Shown: positions 16,194 through 25,461 of the stretch, in pieces
Numbering within the stretch: position 1 is the first letter of the stretch
Layout of the letters: the number at the start of each line of letters is the position of its first letter
Assembly: GCF_044755465.1 (NCBI RefSeq)
Contig: NZ_JBIVRB010000004.1
Coordinates: 186,001 to 250,000, forward strand
Source: Peterkaempfera sp044755465
Lineage (GTDB): Bacteria; Actinomycetota; Actinomycetes; Streptomycetales; Streptomycetaceae
Direction of reading: 5' to 3'
Length of the DNA: 64,000 nt
Made by a program: the position numbers and the translations under genes
The notes under the pieces: generated by a model
Databases searched by the model: none
What the model was told of the DNA's origin: nothing
The model's input: only the letters and a program-made list of their open reading frames with translations

Positions 16194-17780
16194 GTGACGA
16201 TCGGTGGCGTGGCAGCACCCGGCACCGAACCCCCCGCAGGCCCGGCCCCGGCCGACCCAGCCCTGTCCGACTCAGCCCTGTCCGGCCCAGCCCCGTCCCG
16301 GCCGGACCCGCCCGGCCCGATCCCTCCCGAGCCCGCAGTGCCGTCCGGCGCCGGTGGGCACTCCGGCGCGCCCGGCGGCGGTGCCACCGCCGCGAAGCCC
16401 GAGCCGGAGGCGCAGCCGCCGTACCGGAAGCTCTACCGCAGCCCGGAGCGGCGGATGGTGGGCGGGGTGGCCGGCGGGCTGGCGGTGCACCTGGGGCTGC
16501 CGGTGGCCTGGGTGCGGGCCGCCTTCGTCCTGCTGTTCTTCGCGGACGGCATGGGGGTGCTGCTCTACGCCGCCTTCTGGTTCGTGGTGCCGATCGGCAT
16601 CGGTGAGCCGGTGCGCGGCAGCGGGCCCGGCGACTGGGCGTACGTCGGCGGCGCCTTCGTGCCCGGTCGCGGCGGCGAGCCGCTGCGCAAGGGCGGCCGG
16701 GGCTGGATCGGCAGGCTGCGGGAGGGGTTGCAGCGGACGTTCCAGGGCGAGTCCTTCGGCCTGCCGCCGGACCCGGCCGCCGCTCCCGCCGCCGCCCCGC
16801 AGGGCCGCGCCAGCCGGGAGAACCTGGGACAGCTGGTGGCGCTGCTCGCCGTGGTGGTGGGCATCCTGGCGCTGCTCAACGCGCTGCACATCCAGGCCGC
16901 CAAGCCGTACGTCTGGCCGCTGCTGACCATCGGGGTGGGCGTCGCCCTGGTGTGGCGGCAGGCCGACGACTCGCGGTGGCAGCGCTGGTTCGGTCTGGAC
17001 GGCAGCAAGCGCGGCACCGCCGTGATGCGGGTGGTCGCCGGGGTGGTGCTGGTGGCGGCCGGCATCATCGGCCTGCTGGTGCTCCAGGGTTCGGAGACCC
17101 AGCTCGGCGCGGTGCTGGAGGCGTCGCTCGCGGTGCTGGCCGGGGTGCTGGTGCTGATCGGCCCGTACGCGCTGCGGATGTGGCAGGACCTGGGCACCGA
17201 GCGCCGGGAGCGGATTCGGGCCCAGGAGCGGGCCGAGATCGCGGCGCACGTCCATGACTCGGTGCTGCACACCCTCACCCTGATCCAGCGGCACGCGGAG
17301 GACGCCAAGGAGGTGGCCAGGCTGGCCCGCGCGCAGGAGCGTGAGCTGCGGGTCTGGCTGTACCGGCCGGAGGCGGCGGCGGAGACGCCGGACACGCTGG
17401 CCGAGCGGGTGCGCAAGGTCGCCGCCGAGGTGGAGGACCTGCACGGGGTGCCGGTGGAGGTGGTCTGCGTCGGTGACTGCCCGATGGACGAGCGGCTCAC
17501 GGCGCAGATGCAGGCCGCGCGTGAGGCCATGGTGAACGCGGCCAAGTACGGTGGCGGGGGACCGGTCCAGGTCTACGCTGAGGTCGAGGGGAGGATCGTA
17601 TGGGTGTTCGTACGCGACCGCGGTCCCGGATTCGACCCGGAGGCGGTGCCGGAGGACCGGATGGGCGTACGGGAGTCGATCATCGGCCGGATGCGGCGCA
17701 ACGGCGGGCAGGCGCGGGTGCGGCCCGCCCCGGCCGGCGGCACCGAGGTCGAGCTGGAGATGGAGAGGGCTGACGGATGA
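16194..17780 (+). CDS. PspC-type sensor histidine kinase (HisKA_3/NarL class)
   Basis: 528 residues. After a Pro/Ala N-terminus there is a PspC domain (about 75-140: LYRSPERRMVGGVAGGLAVHL), several helices (about 215-320), and a dimerisation helix with the phospho-acceptor His354 in AAHVHDSVLHTL. A HATPase_c domain with NAAKYGG (N box) and DRGPGFDPE (G1 box) follows. It autophosphorylates and passes phosphate to the response regulator whose gene overlaps its stop by four bases. GTG at 16194 is the most upstream start; a second GTG at 16209 is possible. The paralogous PspC domain in the divergent membrane protein suggests sensing through heteromeric contact. Confidence 0.9.
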   Translation: MTIGGVAAPGTEPPAGPAPADPALSDSALSGPAPSRPDPPGPIPPEPAVPSGAGGHSGAPGGGATAAKPEPEAQPPYRKLYRSPERRMVGGVAGGLAVHLGLPVAWVRAAFVLLFFADGMGVLLYAAFWFVVPIGIGEPVRGSGPGDWAYVGGAFVPGRGGEPLRKGGRGWIGRLREGLQRTFQGESFGLPPDPAAAPAAAPQGRASRENLGQLVALLAVVVGILALLNALHIQAAKPYVWPLLTIGVGVALVWRQADDSRWQRWFGLDGSKRGTAVMRVVAGVVLVAAGIIGLLVLQGSETQLGAVLEASLAVLAGVLVLIGPYALRMWQDLGTERRERIRAQERAEIAAHVHDSVLHTLTLIQRHAEDAKEVARLARAQERELRVWLYRPEAAAETPDTLAERVRKVAAEVEDLHGVPVEVVCVGDCPMDERLTAQMQAAREAMVNAAKYGGGGPVQVYAEVEGRIVWVFVRDRGPGFDPEAVPEDRMGVRESIIGRMRRNGGQARVRPAPAGGTEVELEMERADG

Positions 17781-18484
17781 GCGGGACCGAGGAAGCGGTC
17801 GGGGCGGGGCAGGTCCGCAGGGCCCGGGTGGTGCTCGTCGACGACCACCGGATGTTCCGCACCGGCGTACGGGCCGAGATCGGGGAGACCGCGCGGACCG
17901 GCATCGACGTGGTCGGGGAGGCCGACGACGTGGAGCAGGCGGTCGCCGTGGTCACCGCCACCCGGCCGGACGTGGTGCTGCTCGACGTCCACCTGCCCGG
18001 CGGCGGCGGGGTGGAGGTGCTGCGCCGCTGCGCGCCGCTGATGACCGAGGGCGCGGACGGCGCGGCGGCGGTGCGCTTCCTGGCGCTGTCGGTCTCGGAC
18101 GCGGCGGAGGACGTGATCGGGGTGATCCGGGGCGGTGCGCGCGGCTATGTGACCAAGACCATCACCGGGTCCGACCTGGTGGCGGCGGTCTTCCGGGTGG
18201 GGGACGGCGACGCGGTGTTCTCGCCCCGGCTGGCCGGGTTCGTCCTGGACGCCTTCGCGGCGACCGACACCCCGCCGGTGGACGAGGACCTGGACCGGCT
18301 CACCCAGCGGGAGCGGGAGGTGCTGCGGCTGATCGCCCGGGGGTACGCGTACAAGGAGATCGCCAAGCAGCTGTTCATCTCGGTGAAGACGGTGGAGAGC
18401 CATGTGTCGGCGGTGCTGCGCAAGCTCCAGCTGAGCAACCGGCACGAGCTGACCCGCTGGGCCACCGCGCGCCGCCTGGTCTGA
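17777..18484 (+). CDS. NarL/LuxR-family response regulator
   Basis: 235 residues. The receiver domain has the acidic pair in VLVDDHRMF (about 22-23), the phospho-acceptor Asp70 in VVLLDVHLPG, Ser in LALSVSD and Lys in GYVTKTI. The LuxR helix-turn-helix (about 170-230) carries LTQREREVLRLIARGYAYKEIAKQLFISVKTVESH. The ATGA overlap with the sensor kinase gene fixes it as the cognate partner. CCCTGA repeats in the divergent promoter region are its likely targets. Confidence 0.96.
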   Translation: MSGTEEAVGAGQVRRARVVLVDDHRMFRTGVRAEIGETARTGIDVVGEADDVEQAVAVVTATRPDVVLLDVHLPGGGGVEVLRRCAPLMTEGADGAAAVRFLALSVSDAAEDVIGVIRGGARGYVTKTITGSDLVAAVFRVGDGDAVFSPRLAGFVLDAFAATDTPPVDEDLDRLTQREREVLRLIARGYAYKEIAKQLFISVKTVESHVSAVLRKLQLSNRHELTRWATARRLV

Positions 18485-18579
18485 ACCCGCTGCCTGGTCT
18501 GAACCCGCCGCCTGGCCCGGCCCGCGCTCTCGGCCCCGGCCGCCCCGGGGGCGCGGCCGGGCGGCCGGGGGCGGCTGAG

Positions 18580-18585
18580 TACGAT
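18580..18585 (+). promoter_or_regulatory. -10 box TACGAT, leaderless start
   Basis: TACGAT ends seven bases before the GTG at 18593 and no ribosome binding site is present. Confidence 0.5.
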
Positions 18586-18592
18586 CGGCCGG

Positions 18593-18946
18593 GTGGACGT
18601 CCTCATCAACATCTTCGTCGCCCTGCACATCATCGGCATAGCCGCCCTGCTGGGCGGGTTCCTCACCCAGCTCAAGGCCCTGAAGGCGGGCGGTGCCCGG
18701 GTGGTGCCGGCGATGGTGCACGGCGCGCTGACCATGCTGGTCACCGGCATGGCGCTGGTGGGCCTGAACGACGCCGACGACCACCACCCCAACATGGTCA
18801 AGATCGGCGTGAAGCTTGCCCTGCTGGTGGTCATCCTGCTGCTGGTCTGGGTCTACCGCGACGAGGACAAGCCGGCCGGCGGCGTGGTCGGCGCGATCGG
18901 CGGCCTGACCGCCGCCAACATCTTCATCGCCACCCTCTGGACCTGA
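18593..18946 (+). CDS. Small integral membrane protein
   Basis: 117 residues with four hydrophobic helices (about 3-25, 40-57, 70-88, 95-115) separated by short polar loops, one containing DDHHPN. It resembles the conserved small membrane proteins of actinobacteria with no known role. The start follows directly from the -10 box, consistent with a leaderless mRNA. Confidence 0.82.
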   Translation: MDVLINIFVALHIIGIAALLGGFLTQLKALKAGGARVVPAMVHGALTMLVTGMALVGLNDADDHHPNMVKIGVKLALLVVILLLVWVYRDEDKPAGGVVGAIGGLTAANIFIATLWT

Positions 18947-18950
18947 GCCG

Positions 18951-19020
18951 CCCCGGGCCGCCGCCACCCCGGGCCGCCGCCACCCCGGCCCGTCGCCCCT
19001 GGCCCGTCGCCCCTGGCCCG
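18951..19020 (+). repeat. Short tandem repeats in the spacer
   Basis: Two copies of CCCCGGGCCGCCGCCA (18951, 18967) are followed by two and a half copies of a 14-bp GGCCCGTCGCCCCT unit. There is no coding content. Confidence 0.85.
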
Positions 19021-19064
19021 CCGCCCCGAAATCTGCTGGCGCCGACCGTGCGCGGCACGCCACG

Positions 19065-19775
19065 ATGGCCCGCATGCAGCGCTGGGAGCAGCTGGTCACC
19101 GACCACACCGTCCTCTCGGTGGTCGTGGGCTCGCATGCGTTCGGGCTGGCCACCGAGGCGTCCGACACCGATCGGCGCGGCGTCTATGTGACGCCCGCCT
19201 CCTGGCTCTGGCGGCTGGAGAAGCCGCCGCCGCACATGGCGGGGCCGCAGGACGAGCAGTTCAGTTGGGAGGTCGAGCGGTTCTGCGGGCTGGCGCTGAC
19301 CGCCAATCCCAACGTCCTCGAAGTGCTGCACTCCCCGCTGGTCGAGCGCACCACCCCGCTGGGGGCCGAGCTGCGCGAGCTGGCCCCGGCCTTCCTCTCC
19401 CGCCGGGCGCACCAGACCCACGTCCGCTACGCGGACGCCCAGTTCGCCCGAGCCGACGCCCGCCGTGCCCGTGGCGAGCAGCCCAGGGGCAAGCACCTGC
19501 TGCATCTGCTGCGGCTGCTGACCGGCTGCGCCCACCTGCTGGAGACCGGGACGATGCGGCTGGACGTCGGCGCCGACCGCGAACGGCTGCTGGCCGTCGG
19601 CCGGGGCGAGGTCGGCTGGGACGAGGTCTGCGCCTGGCGCGACCGGCTCGTCCGGCGGGTCGACTCCGCCCTGCCGACCAGCCCGCTGCCCGCCGAGCCG
19701 GATGCCGGGCGGGTGGAGGAGTGGCTGGTCTCGGTGCGGCGCCGGACACTGGACGGCGAGAGGGTGAGCGCATGA
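19065..19775 (+). CDS. Predicted nucleotidyltransferase (COG3541-type, polymerase-beta fold)
   Basis: 236 residues. The minimal nucleotidyltransferase signature GSHAFG-N5-SDTDRRGV gives the G-S and D-x-D metal site (about 24-40). The rest of the family follows: FSWEVERFCGLALTANPNVLEVL and RYADAQFARAD. The substrate is unknown. ATG at 19065 is the longest frame; ATG at 19074 fits a leaderless start after CACGAT (19061-19066). It overlaps the second nucleotidyltransferase gene by ATGA, so the two form a duplicated operon. Confidence 0.85.
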   Translation: MARMQRWEQLVTDHTVLSVVVGSHAFGLATEASDTDRRGVYVTPASWLWRLEKPPPHMAGPQDEQFSWEVERFCGLALTANPNVLEVLHSPLVERTTPLGAELRELAPAFLSRRAHQTHVRYADAQFARADARRARGEQPRGKHLLHLLRLLTGCAHLLETGTMRLDVGADRERLLAVGRGEVGWDEVCAWRDRLVRRVDSALPTSPLPAEPDAGRVEEWLVSVRRRTLDGERVSA

Positions 19776-20578
19776 CGACCGGGACGACGGCGGCAGTGGT
19801 GAAGGAGAGGCTCGCGGCGGCGGGGGTGCCCGAGCTCGGTGAGGTGCTGGCGGAGGAGGTGGCGGAGCCGCTGGTCTTCGCCTCGGTCTCCGGCGCCCAC
19901 CTGTACGGCTTCCCGTCCACCGACTCGGACGTGGACCTGCGCGGCGCGCACCTGCTGCCGGTCGAGGCGCTGATCGGCCTGGAGACGCCCCGCGACACCC
20001 AGAGCCGGATGTGGCTGCGCGAGGGCGTCGAACTGGACCTGGTCACCCATGACCTGGCCAAGTACGCCCGGTTGATGCTGCGGCGCAACGGCTACGTCCT
20101 GGAGCAGCTACTCTCCCCGCTGGTGCTGCGCACCACCCCGGTGCACGCCGAGCTGGCCGCGCTGGCGCCGCTGGTGCTGACCCGCCACCACGGTCACCAC
20201 TACCGGGGCTTCGCCCGCACCCAGTGGCGGCTGTTCGAGCGCAGCGACGAGCTGAAGCCGCTGCTCTACACCTTCCGCGCGCTGCTCACCGGCATCCACC
20301 TGATGCGCAGCGGCGAGGTGCTGGCCCATCTGCCGACGCTGGCGGCCGAGGTGCCGTCCGCGCCGCCGTACCTCGGGCAGCTGATCGCCGCCAAGGCGAC
20401 GGCGGAGCAGGGGCTGCGCGGCGAGCTGCCCGGGGCGCCGACGCCGGAGCGGCTGCGCGACGCGGTGGAGGCGCTGGGGGCCGAGCTGGACCAGGCGCAG
20501 CGGGACAGCACGCTGCCCGCCGAGCAGCGCGGCCACCGGGAACTGCACGAGCTGGTGGTGCGGGCGCGGCTGGGATGA
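19772..20578 (+). CDS. Second predicted nucleotidyltransferase (paralogue of the preceding gene)
   Basis: 268 residues. The active site reads SGAHLYGFPSTDSDVDLRG: the D-x-D pair is kept, but the Gly-Ser step is SGAH. Shared family blocks are VELDLVTHDLAKYARLMLRRNGYVLEQL and HYRGFARTQWRLF. The start at 19772 overlaps the upstream stop (ATGA). The two proteins differ in the glycine-serine motif and in their central regions, suggesting divided roles or a heterodimer. Function of the family is unestablished. Confidence 0.85.
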   Translation: MTTGTTAAVVKERLAAAGVPELGEVLAEEVAEPLVFASVSGAHLYGFPSTDSDVDLRGAHLLPVEALIGLETPRDTQSRMWLREGVELDLVTHDLAKYARLMLRRNGYVLEQLLSPLVLRTTPVHAELAALAPLVLTRHHGHHYRGFARTQWRLFERSDELKPLLYTFRALLTGIHLMRSGEVLAHLPTLAAEVPSAPPYLGQLIAAKATAEQGLRGELPGAPTPERLRDAVEALGAELDQAQRDSTLPAEQRGHRELHELVVRARLG

Positions 20579-20611
20579 GCGGAGCGGCGGCCCGCTGTCG
20601 CAGGCAGGTCA

Positions 20612-20617
20612 TAGACT
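20612..20617 (+). promoter_or_regulatory. -10 box TAGACT of pcrA, leaderless start
   Basis: TAGACT ends nine bases before the ATG of pcrA. No Shine-Dalgarno lies between, so the transcript is probably leaderless or nearly so. Confidence 0.55.
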
Positions 20618-20626
20618 CGGTGAGCG

Positions 20627-23209
20627 ATGAGTAGCCTCTTTGACGACATCCCGCTGCCCGGCCTCGACGGCCCCACCGCAGGGTCGGCGGCCCCTGCCCG
20701 GTACGCGGCCTTCGCGGCCGCCGACGAGCCGCCTCCCCCGGAGGAGGACGGCTTCGCCCCGTACGACGAGGCGGCTCCGTACGAGGAGGCCATTCCGGCC
20801 GACCTCTTCCAGGGCGACTTCAACGGCCCGGTCCAGCGGGACGCGTACCACGGCAATGGCGCGCCACGCACGGTGATCGACCCGGCGCAGCTGCTGGACG
20901 GGATGAATCCGCAGCAGCGCGAGGCCGTGGTGCACTCTGGTTCGCCGCTGCTCATCGTGGCCGGCGCGGGCTCCGGCAAGACCCGGGTGCTCACCCACCG
21001 GATCGCCCATCTGCTGGCCGAGCGCGGGGTGCGGCCCGGCGAGATCCTGGCGATCACCTTCACCAACAAGGCCGCCGGCGAGATGCGGGAGCGGGTCGAG
21101 CAACTGGTCGGCCCGCAGGCCAGGGCGATGTGGGTCTCCACCTTCCACAGCGCCTGTGTCCGCATCCTGCGCCGGGAGAGCAAGCGGCTGGGCTTCACCT
21201 CCAGCTTCTCGATCTACGACGCGGCCGACGCGCAGCGGCTGATGGCCCTGGTCTGCCGGGATCTGGATCTGGACCCCAAGCAGTTCCCGCCGAAGTCCTT
21301 CACGGCCAAGGTCTCCAACCTCAAGAACGAGCTGATCGACGAGGAGACCTACGCCGGCCAGGCGGCCAACCCCATGGAGCGCAAGCTGGCCGAGGCGTAC
21401 GCGCTCTACCAGCGGCGGCTGCGGGAGGCCAACGCGCTGGACTTCGACGACATCATCATGACGGCGGTGCACCTGCTCCAGGCGTTCCCCGACGTGGCGG
21501 AGCACTACCGGCGGCGGTTCCGGCACATCCTGGTGGACGAGTACCAGGACACCAACCACGCCCAGTACATGCTGGTTCGCGAGCTGACCGGCGGCGCCGT
21601 CGGCCAGGCGCCCAAGCGGACGGTGGACGGCGACCTGGTCAACCCGGCGGCCGAGGGGCCGGCGCAGCTGCCGCCGGCCGAGCTGTGCGTGGTGGGCGAC
21701 GCCGACCAGTCGATCTACGCCTTCCGGGGTGCCACGATCCGCAACATCCTCCAGTTCGAGGAGGACTACCCGGACGCCACCACCATCCTGCTGGAGCAGA
21801 ACTACCGCTCCACCCAGACCATCCTCAGCGCGGCCAACGCGGTCATCGAGCGCAACACCAACCGCCGCCCGAAGAACCTCTGGACGGCGGGCGACGACGG
21901 CGCCGGGATCGTCGGCTATGTCGCGGACGACGAGCACGGCGAGGCGCAGTTCATCGCGGAGGAGATCGACCGGCTGACCGACGCGGGCGAGGCCAGGCCC
22001 GGCGACGTCGCGGTCTTCTACCGCACCAACGCGCAGTCCCGGGTCTTCGAGGAGGTGTTCATCCGGGTCGGCCTGCCGTACAAGGTGGTTGGCGGGGTGC
22101 GCTTCTACGAGCGCAAGGAGGTCCGCGACGTCCTCGCGTACCTGCGGGTGCTGGCCAACCCCGAGGACACCGTGCCGCTGCGCCGCATCCTCAACGTTCC
22201 CAAGCGCGGCATCGGGGACCGCGCCGAGGCGATGATCGACGCGCTGGCGCTGCGCGAGCGGATTCCCTTCGCCCAGGCGCTGCGCCGGGTGGACGAGGCG
22301 TACGGCATGGCCGCCCGCTCGGCCAACGCGGTACGGAAGTTCAACGAGCTGCTGGCGAAGCTGCGCGGCATCGCGGAGAGCGGCGCCGGGCCCGCCACCG
22401 TGCTGGAGGCGGTGCTGGAGGAGACCGGCTACCTGGCGGAGCTCCAGGCGTCGACCGATCCGCAGGACGAGACCCGGATCGAGAACCTCCAGGAGCTGGC
22501 CGCCGTCGCGCTGGAGTTCGAGCAGGAGAGCGCCGCCCAGGAGGACAGCGGCGGCACCCTGTCCGACTTCCTGGAGCGGGTGGCGCTGGTCGCGGACTCG
22601 GACCAGATCCCCGACACCGAGGAAGGCGAGGCGCAGGGCGTCATCACCCTGATGACCCTGCACACCGCCAAGGGCCTGGAGTTCCCGGTGGTCTTCCTCA
22701 CCGGCATGGAGGACGGCGTCTTCCCGCACATGCGGGCGCTCGGCCAGGCCAAGGAGCTGGAGGAGGAGCGGCGGCTCGCCTACGTCGGGGTGACCCGGGC
22801 CCGGGAGCGGCTGTATCTGACCCGCTCGGTGATGCGCAGCGCCTGGGGCCAGCCCTCGTACAACCCGGCGTCGCGCTTCCTGGAGGAGATCCCGGCGCAG
22901 CTGGTCGACTGGAAGCGGTCCGGCGCCGCTGCCGCGCCGCCGTCCAGCGGCGTGGTGGGCGGTGTCGGCGGTGCGCGTGGCGGGTCGGCGGCAGCGCCCC
23001 GGGCGGGCTGGGGCAAGTCGGCGCGGCGGGTGCAGGAGCGGGAGGTGGTGGCGCTGGCCGTGGGCGACCGGGTCAGCCATGACACCTTCGGGCTGGGCAC
23101 CGTGGTCGAGGCCACCGGGGTCGGTGACAAGGCGCAGGCGACCATCGACTTCGGGGCGACCGGCAGGAAGCGGCTGCTGCTGCGCTACGCGCCGGTGGAG
23201 AAGCTGTAG
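20627..23209 (+). CDS. pcrA: ATP-dependent DNA helicase PcrA/UvrD (superfamily 1)
   Basis: 860 residues. SF1 motifs are present in order: Q motif region LNPQQREAV, Walker A AGAGSGKT (about 113-120), motif Ia TFTNKAAGEMRERV, Walker B HILVDEYQDTNHAQY, motif III VVGDADQSIYAFRGA, motif IV EQNYRST, motif V LMTLHTAKGLEF, motif VI YVGVTRARERLYLTRS. The C-terminal about 50 residues form the PcrA-specific RNA-polymerase-binding region (VGDRVSHDTFGLGTVV). It is a 3'-5' helicase in nucleotide excision repair and replication. About 85 acidic/Pro-rich residues precede the helicase core, as usual in streptomycetes. Confidence 0.98.
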   Translation: MSSLFDDIPLPGLDGPTAGSAAPARYAAFAAADEPPPPEEDGFAPYDEAAPYEEAIPADLFQGDFNGPVQRDAYHGNGAPRTVIDPAQLLDGMNPQQREAVVHSGSPLLIVAGAGSGKTRVLTHRIAHLLAERGVRPGEILAITFTNKAAGEMRERVEQLVGPQARAMWVSTFHSACVRILRRESKRLGFTSSFSIYDAADAQRLMALVCRDLDLDPKQFPPKSFTAKVSNLKNELIDEETYAGQAANPMERKLAEAYALYQRRLREANALDFDDIIMTAVHLLQAFPDVAEHYRRRFRHILVDEYQDTNHAQYMLVRELTGGAVGQAPKRTVDGDLVNPAAEGPAQLPPAELCVVGDADQSIYAFRGATIRNILQFEEDYPDATTILLEQNYRSTQTILSAANAVIERNTNRRPKNLWTAGDDGAGIVGYVADDEHGEAQFIAEEIDRLTDAGEARPGDVAVFYRTNAQSRVFEEVFIRVGLPYKVVGGVRFYERKEVRDVLAYLRVLANPEDTVPLRRILNVPKRGIGDRAEAMIDALALRERIPFAQALRRVDEAYGMAARSANAVRKFNELLAKLRGIAESGAGPATVLEAVLEETGYLAELQASTDPQDETRIENLQELAAVALEFEQESAAQEDSGGTLSDFLERVALVADSDQIPDTEEGEAQGVITLMTLHTAKGLEFPVVFLTGMEDGVFPHMRALGQAKELEEERRLAYVGVTRARERLYLTRSVMRSAWGQPSYNPASRFLEEIPAQLVDWKRSGAAAAPPSSGVVGGVGGARGGSAAAPRAGWGKSARRVQEREVVALAVGDRVSHDTFGLGTVVEATGVGDKAQATIDFGATGRKRLLLRYAPVEKL

Positions 23210-23245
23210 CGGACGATCACCGGTGGGCCCGGTCGGCGGGGCTGC

Positions 23246-24892
23246 TCAGCGCGGGTCGAGCCCGTGCTCCAGCAGCCACGGGATCGGGTCCACCGCGGGG
23301 GCGCCCTCGCCGCCGGGGTGGACCTCGAAGTGCATGTGCGGGCCGGTGCTGTTGCCGCTGCTGCCGGAGTAGGCGATCACGTCGCCGGCCTTCACCTTGC
23401 CCGAGCGGATCTTGTACGAGCTGAGGTGGCAGTACCAGGTCTCCGAGCCGTCCGACGCGGTGACGATCACCATGTAGCCGTACGCCGAGTTCCACTGGGT
23501 GCGCACGGTGCCGTCGGTCGCCGCGTGGACGCTGGTGCCCCAGCTGACCGGGAAGTCGATACCGGTGTGCAGCGCCGCCCAGTGGGTGCCGGCCATGCCG
23601 AAGGTGGCGGAGAGGCCGTGCTGCTTCACCGGCAGTACGAACTTGGGGCGCGCCTCCTCCTTGCGCTTCTTCTCGTCGGCCTGGCGCTTCTTCAGGTCGA
23701 TCCGCGCCTGGTCGCGGCTGACCCGGCCGGCGAAGTCGTCGGCGTTCTTGCGCAGTCCGGCCAGCTGGGTGTCCAGCTTGGAGGAGGCGGTGGTGACCTG
23801 CTGCTGTGCGAGGGCCGTCGAGTCGGACGCTCCGGCCGCCGTCTCGTGCGACGGGCTCTGGTCGGGGGCGCTCACCGAGACGGCGGCTGCGGCGGCCACG
23901 CCCATCACGGCGACCGAGGGGACGGCGATGGTGAGCAGCGCGGACCGCCGGGCGGTGCGGGGCTTGCCCCGGGCGGCGCGGGCGGCGGCGCGGCCGCCGC
24001 CGGGGGCCACGACCCGGGTGGGGGGTTCGGGGGCGGGGTGCCCGGCTGCGGGGGGTTCGGGGGCGTCGGCCGGGCCGGGGTGGTCGGCGGGGGCTGCGGC
24101 GTCCGGGTGCTCGGGGTGACCGGCGTGCTCGGGGTGGTCGGCGGGGTCGAACTGGGACAGGTCGAACTCGGCCGTGTCGTACGGGGCCGCTTCGAACTGC
24201 GCGGTCTCGTCGAAGTGGGCGGCCTCGAACTGCGCGGTCTCGTCGAACTGGGCCGTCTCGAACTGGGCCGTCTCGAACTGCGTGGTCTCGAACTGGGCCG
24301 TGTCGTACGGGGCCGCCTGGTGCGGAATGGTGTCGTACCCGGCTGCCCCGTAGTGCGAGGTGTCGTACCCGGTCGCCTGGTAGTGGGCCTCGCCGTAGCC
24401 GGTGGCAGCGGTGTCGTACCCGGTCGGCGCGGCCTCCTGCGGCGTGCCCTGGCCGGAGTGGGTGCCGTACTCGGCGGCGTACCCCGTGCCGGTGGTCGGG
24501 GCGGTGTCGTACCCGGCGTACGCCTGGTAGCCGTACACCCCGTCCTGGGCGGGCCCGGTGCCTGCCGGGTACTCGCCGTACCCGGTGCCGCCGTAGAGGT
24601 CCTGGGCGCCGTACTGGTGGCCGGTGGTGTCCGGCGAGGCGAAGGCGGTGCTGTCCCAGACGGCGGTCGCGGTCGGGTCTGCGGCGTACGTGCCGTAGCC
24701 GTAGGTGGTCGCGGCGGCGGCCTGCCGGCCGGGGTCGGCCGCCCAGCCGCCGGTCTGCTCCGCCGTCATCTCCCCGTAGCCGTACCAGGTGCCGGTGGCG
24801 TCGTAGGAGGTCTCCGCATACGAGGGGTCAGGGGCGACAGGGGGCGGGAAGACCGCCCCGGCACCATGGCCTTCGTATGCCACTGGCTCCAC
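23246..24892 (-). CDS. Membrane-anchored M23 family metallopeptidase with repeat-rich N-terminus
   Basis: 548 residues. The C-terminal LytM/M23 domain (about 415-545) keeps the zinc ligands HTGIDF and HMHFEVH. Ahead of it lie a transmembrane segment (about 315-340) and a coiled coil (about 360-405, rich in Lys/Arg/Gln). This predicts a type II membrane peptidase that cuts peptidoglycan outside. The first about 270 residues are Tyr/Gly/Ala/Asp-rich and contain degenerate FETAQFDE repeats (coding nt 24150-24310), an unusual cytoplasmic tail. The GTG start follows GAGGCGAAA. It converges with pcrA. Confidence 0.9.
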   Translation of the reverse strand: MEPVAYEGHGAGAVFPPPVAPDPSYAETSYDATGTWYGYGEMTAEQTGGWAADPGRQAAAATTYGYGTYAADPTATAVWDSTAFASPDTTGHQYGAQDLYGGTGYGEYPAGTGPAQDGVYGYQAYAGYDTAPTTGTGYAAEYGTHSGQGTPQEAAPTGYDTAATGYGEAHYQATGYDTSHYGAAGYDTIPHQAAPYDTAQFETTQFETAQFETAQFDETAQFEAAHFDETAQFEAAPYDTAEFDLSQFDPADHPEHAGHPEHPDAAAPADHPGPADAPEPPAAGHPAPEPPTRVVAPGGGRAAARAARGKPRTARRSALLTIAVPSVAVMGVAAAAAVSVSAPDQSPSHETAAGASDSTALAQQQVTTASSKLDTQLAGLRKNADDFAGRVSRDQARIDLKKRQADEKKRKEEARPKFVLPVKQHGLSATFGMAGTHWAALHTGIDFPVSWGTSVHAATDGTVRTQWNSAYGYMVIVTASDGSETWYCHLSSYKIRSGKVKAGDVIAYSGSSGNSTGPHMHFEVHPGGEGAPAVDPIPWLLEHGLDPR

Positions 24893-25461
24893 TTTCGCCT
24901 CGACAGCAAGGGAATCAGCGGCGACTGTATCCCCGGAGGTGGACCGGCGACAATCTTTTGCCGGGGACGGGACTCACCGCACCGGCCGATCGGACACCCG
25001 GCACCGCCCGTACGGGAGCTGTCGCCCCGTCAGAAAACGTGCTGAATCGGACGGCCCGGGTGCCCGCCGGATCGCGGTCCCGGATCGACCGCCGTTCGGC
25101 CGTGACCTGCGGTTGCGGGCGCCTCCGCAGCGGCGGCCGGCGCCGCCGCCGGACCCGGCGGGGAGCCGCACCCGACTCCTCGGCCACGGCCGGGGGCGGC
25201 CGGTCGGCGGGGCGCTCACCGTTTCCACCCCGAATGGTCCAGACGGGCGAACGGGCCGCGTCGCGCCCCCGGGCGGCCGGCGGTCGGCGGTGCGGGTGCG
25301 GGGCGCAGCCGCCCGCTGTGACTTTGCCCTCCCCGTGGACCGTGGAACAGCGCCCCGGCGCGGTGGGCGCTACCCTCCCTCCAAGGTTTGTTATCGCCCG
25401 TTAACCGGGCACCTGGCATGTGCGGGACCCACCGCGTTCTCGTGAAGCTCTGGAGGCAGGA
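24893..25461. other. Divergent intergenic region, no gene
   Basis: It contains the minus-strand promoter of the M23 gene (TACAGT about 35 nt upstream of its start) and a TACCCT box at about 25373 for the cobalamin-binding gene, which would have a leader of about 80 nt. No riboswitch signature (ydaO-type or cobalamin) could be recognised. Confidence 0.4.

Noticed and set aside
24893..25461. c-di-AMP (ydaO) or cobalamin riboswitch near the M23 peptidase and mutase subunit genes
   Set aside because: The conserved blocks of neither class could be found on either strand.
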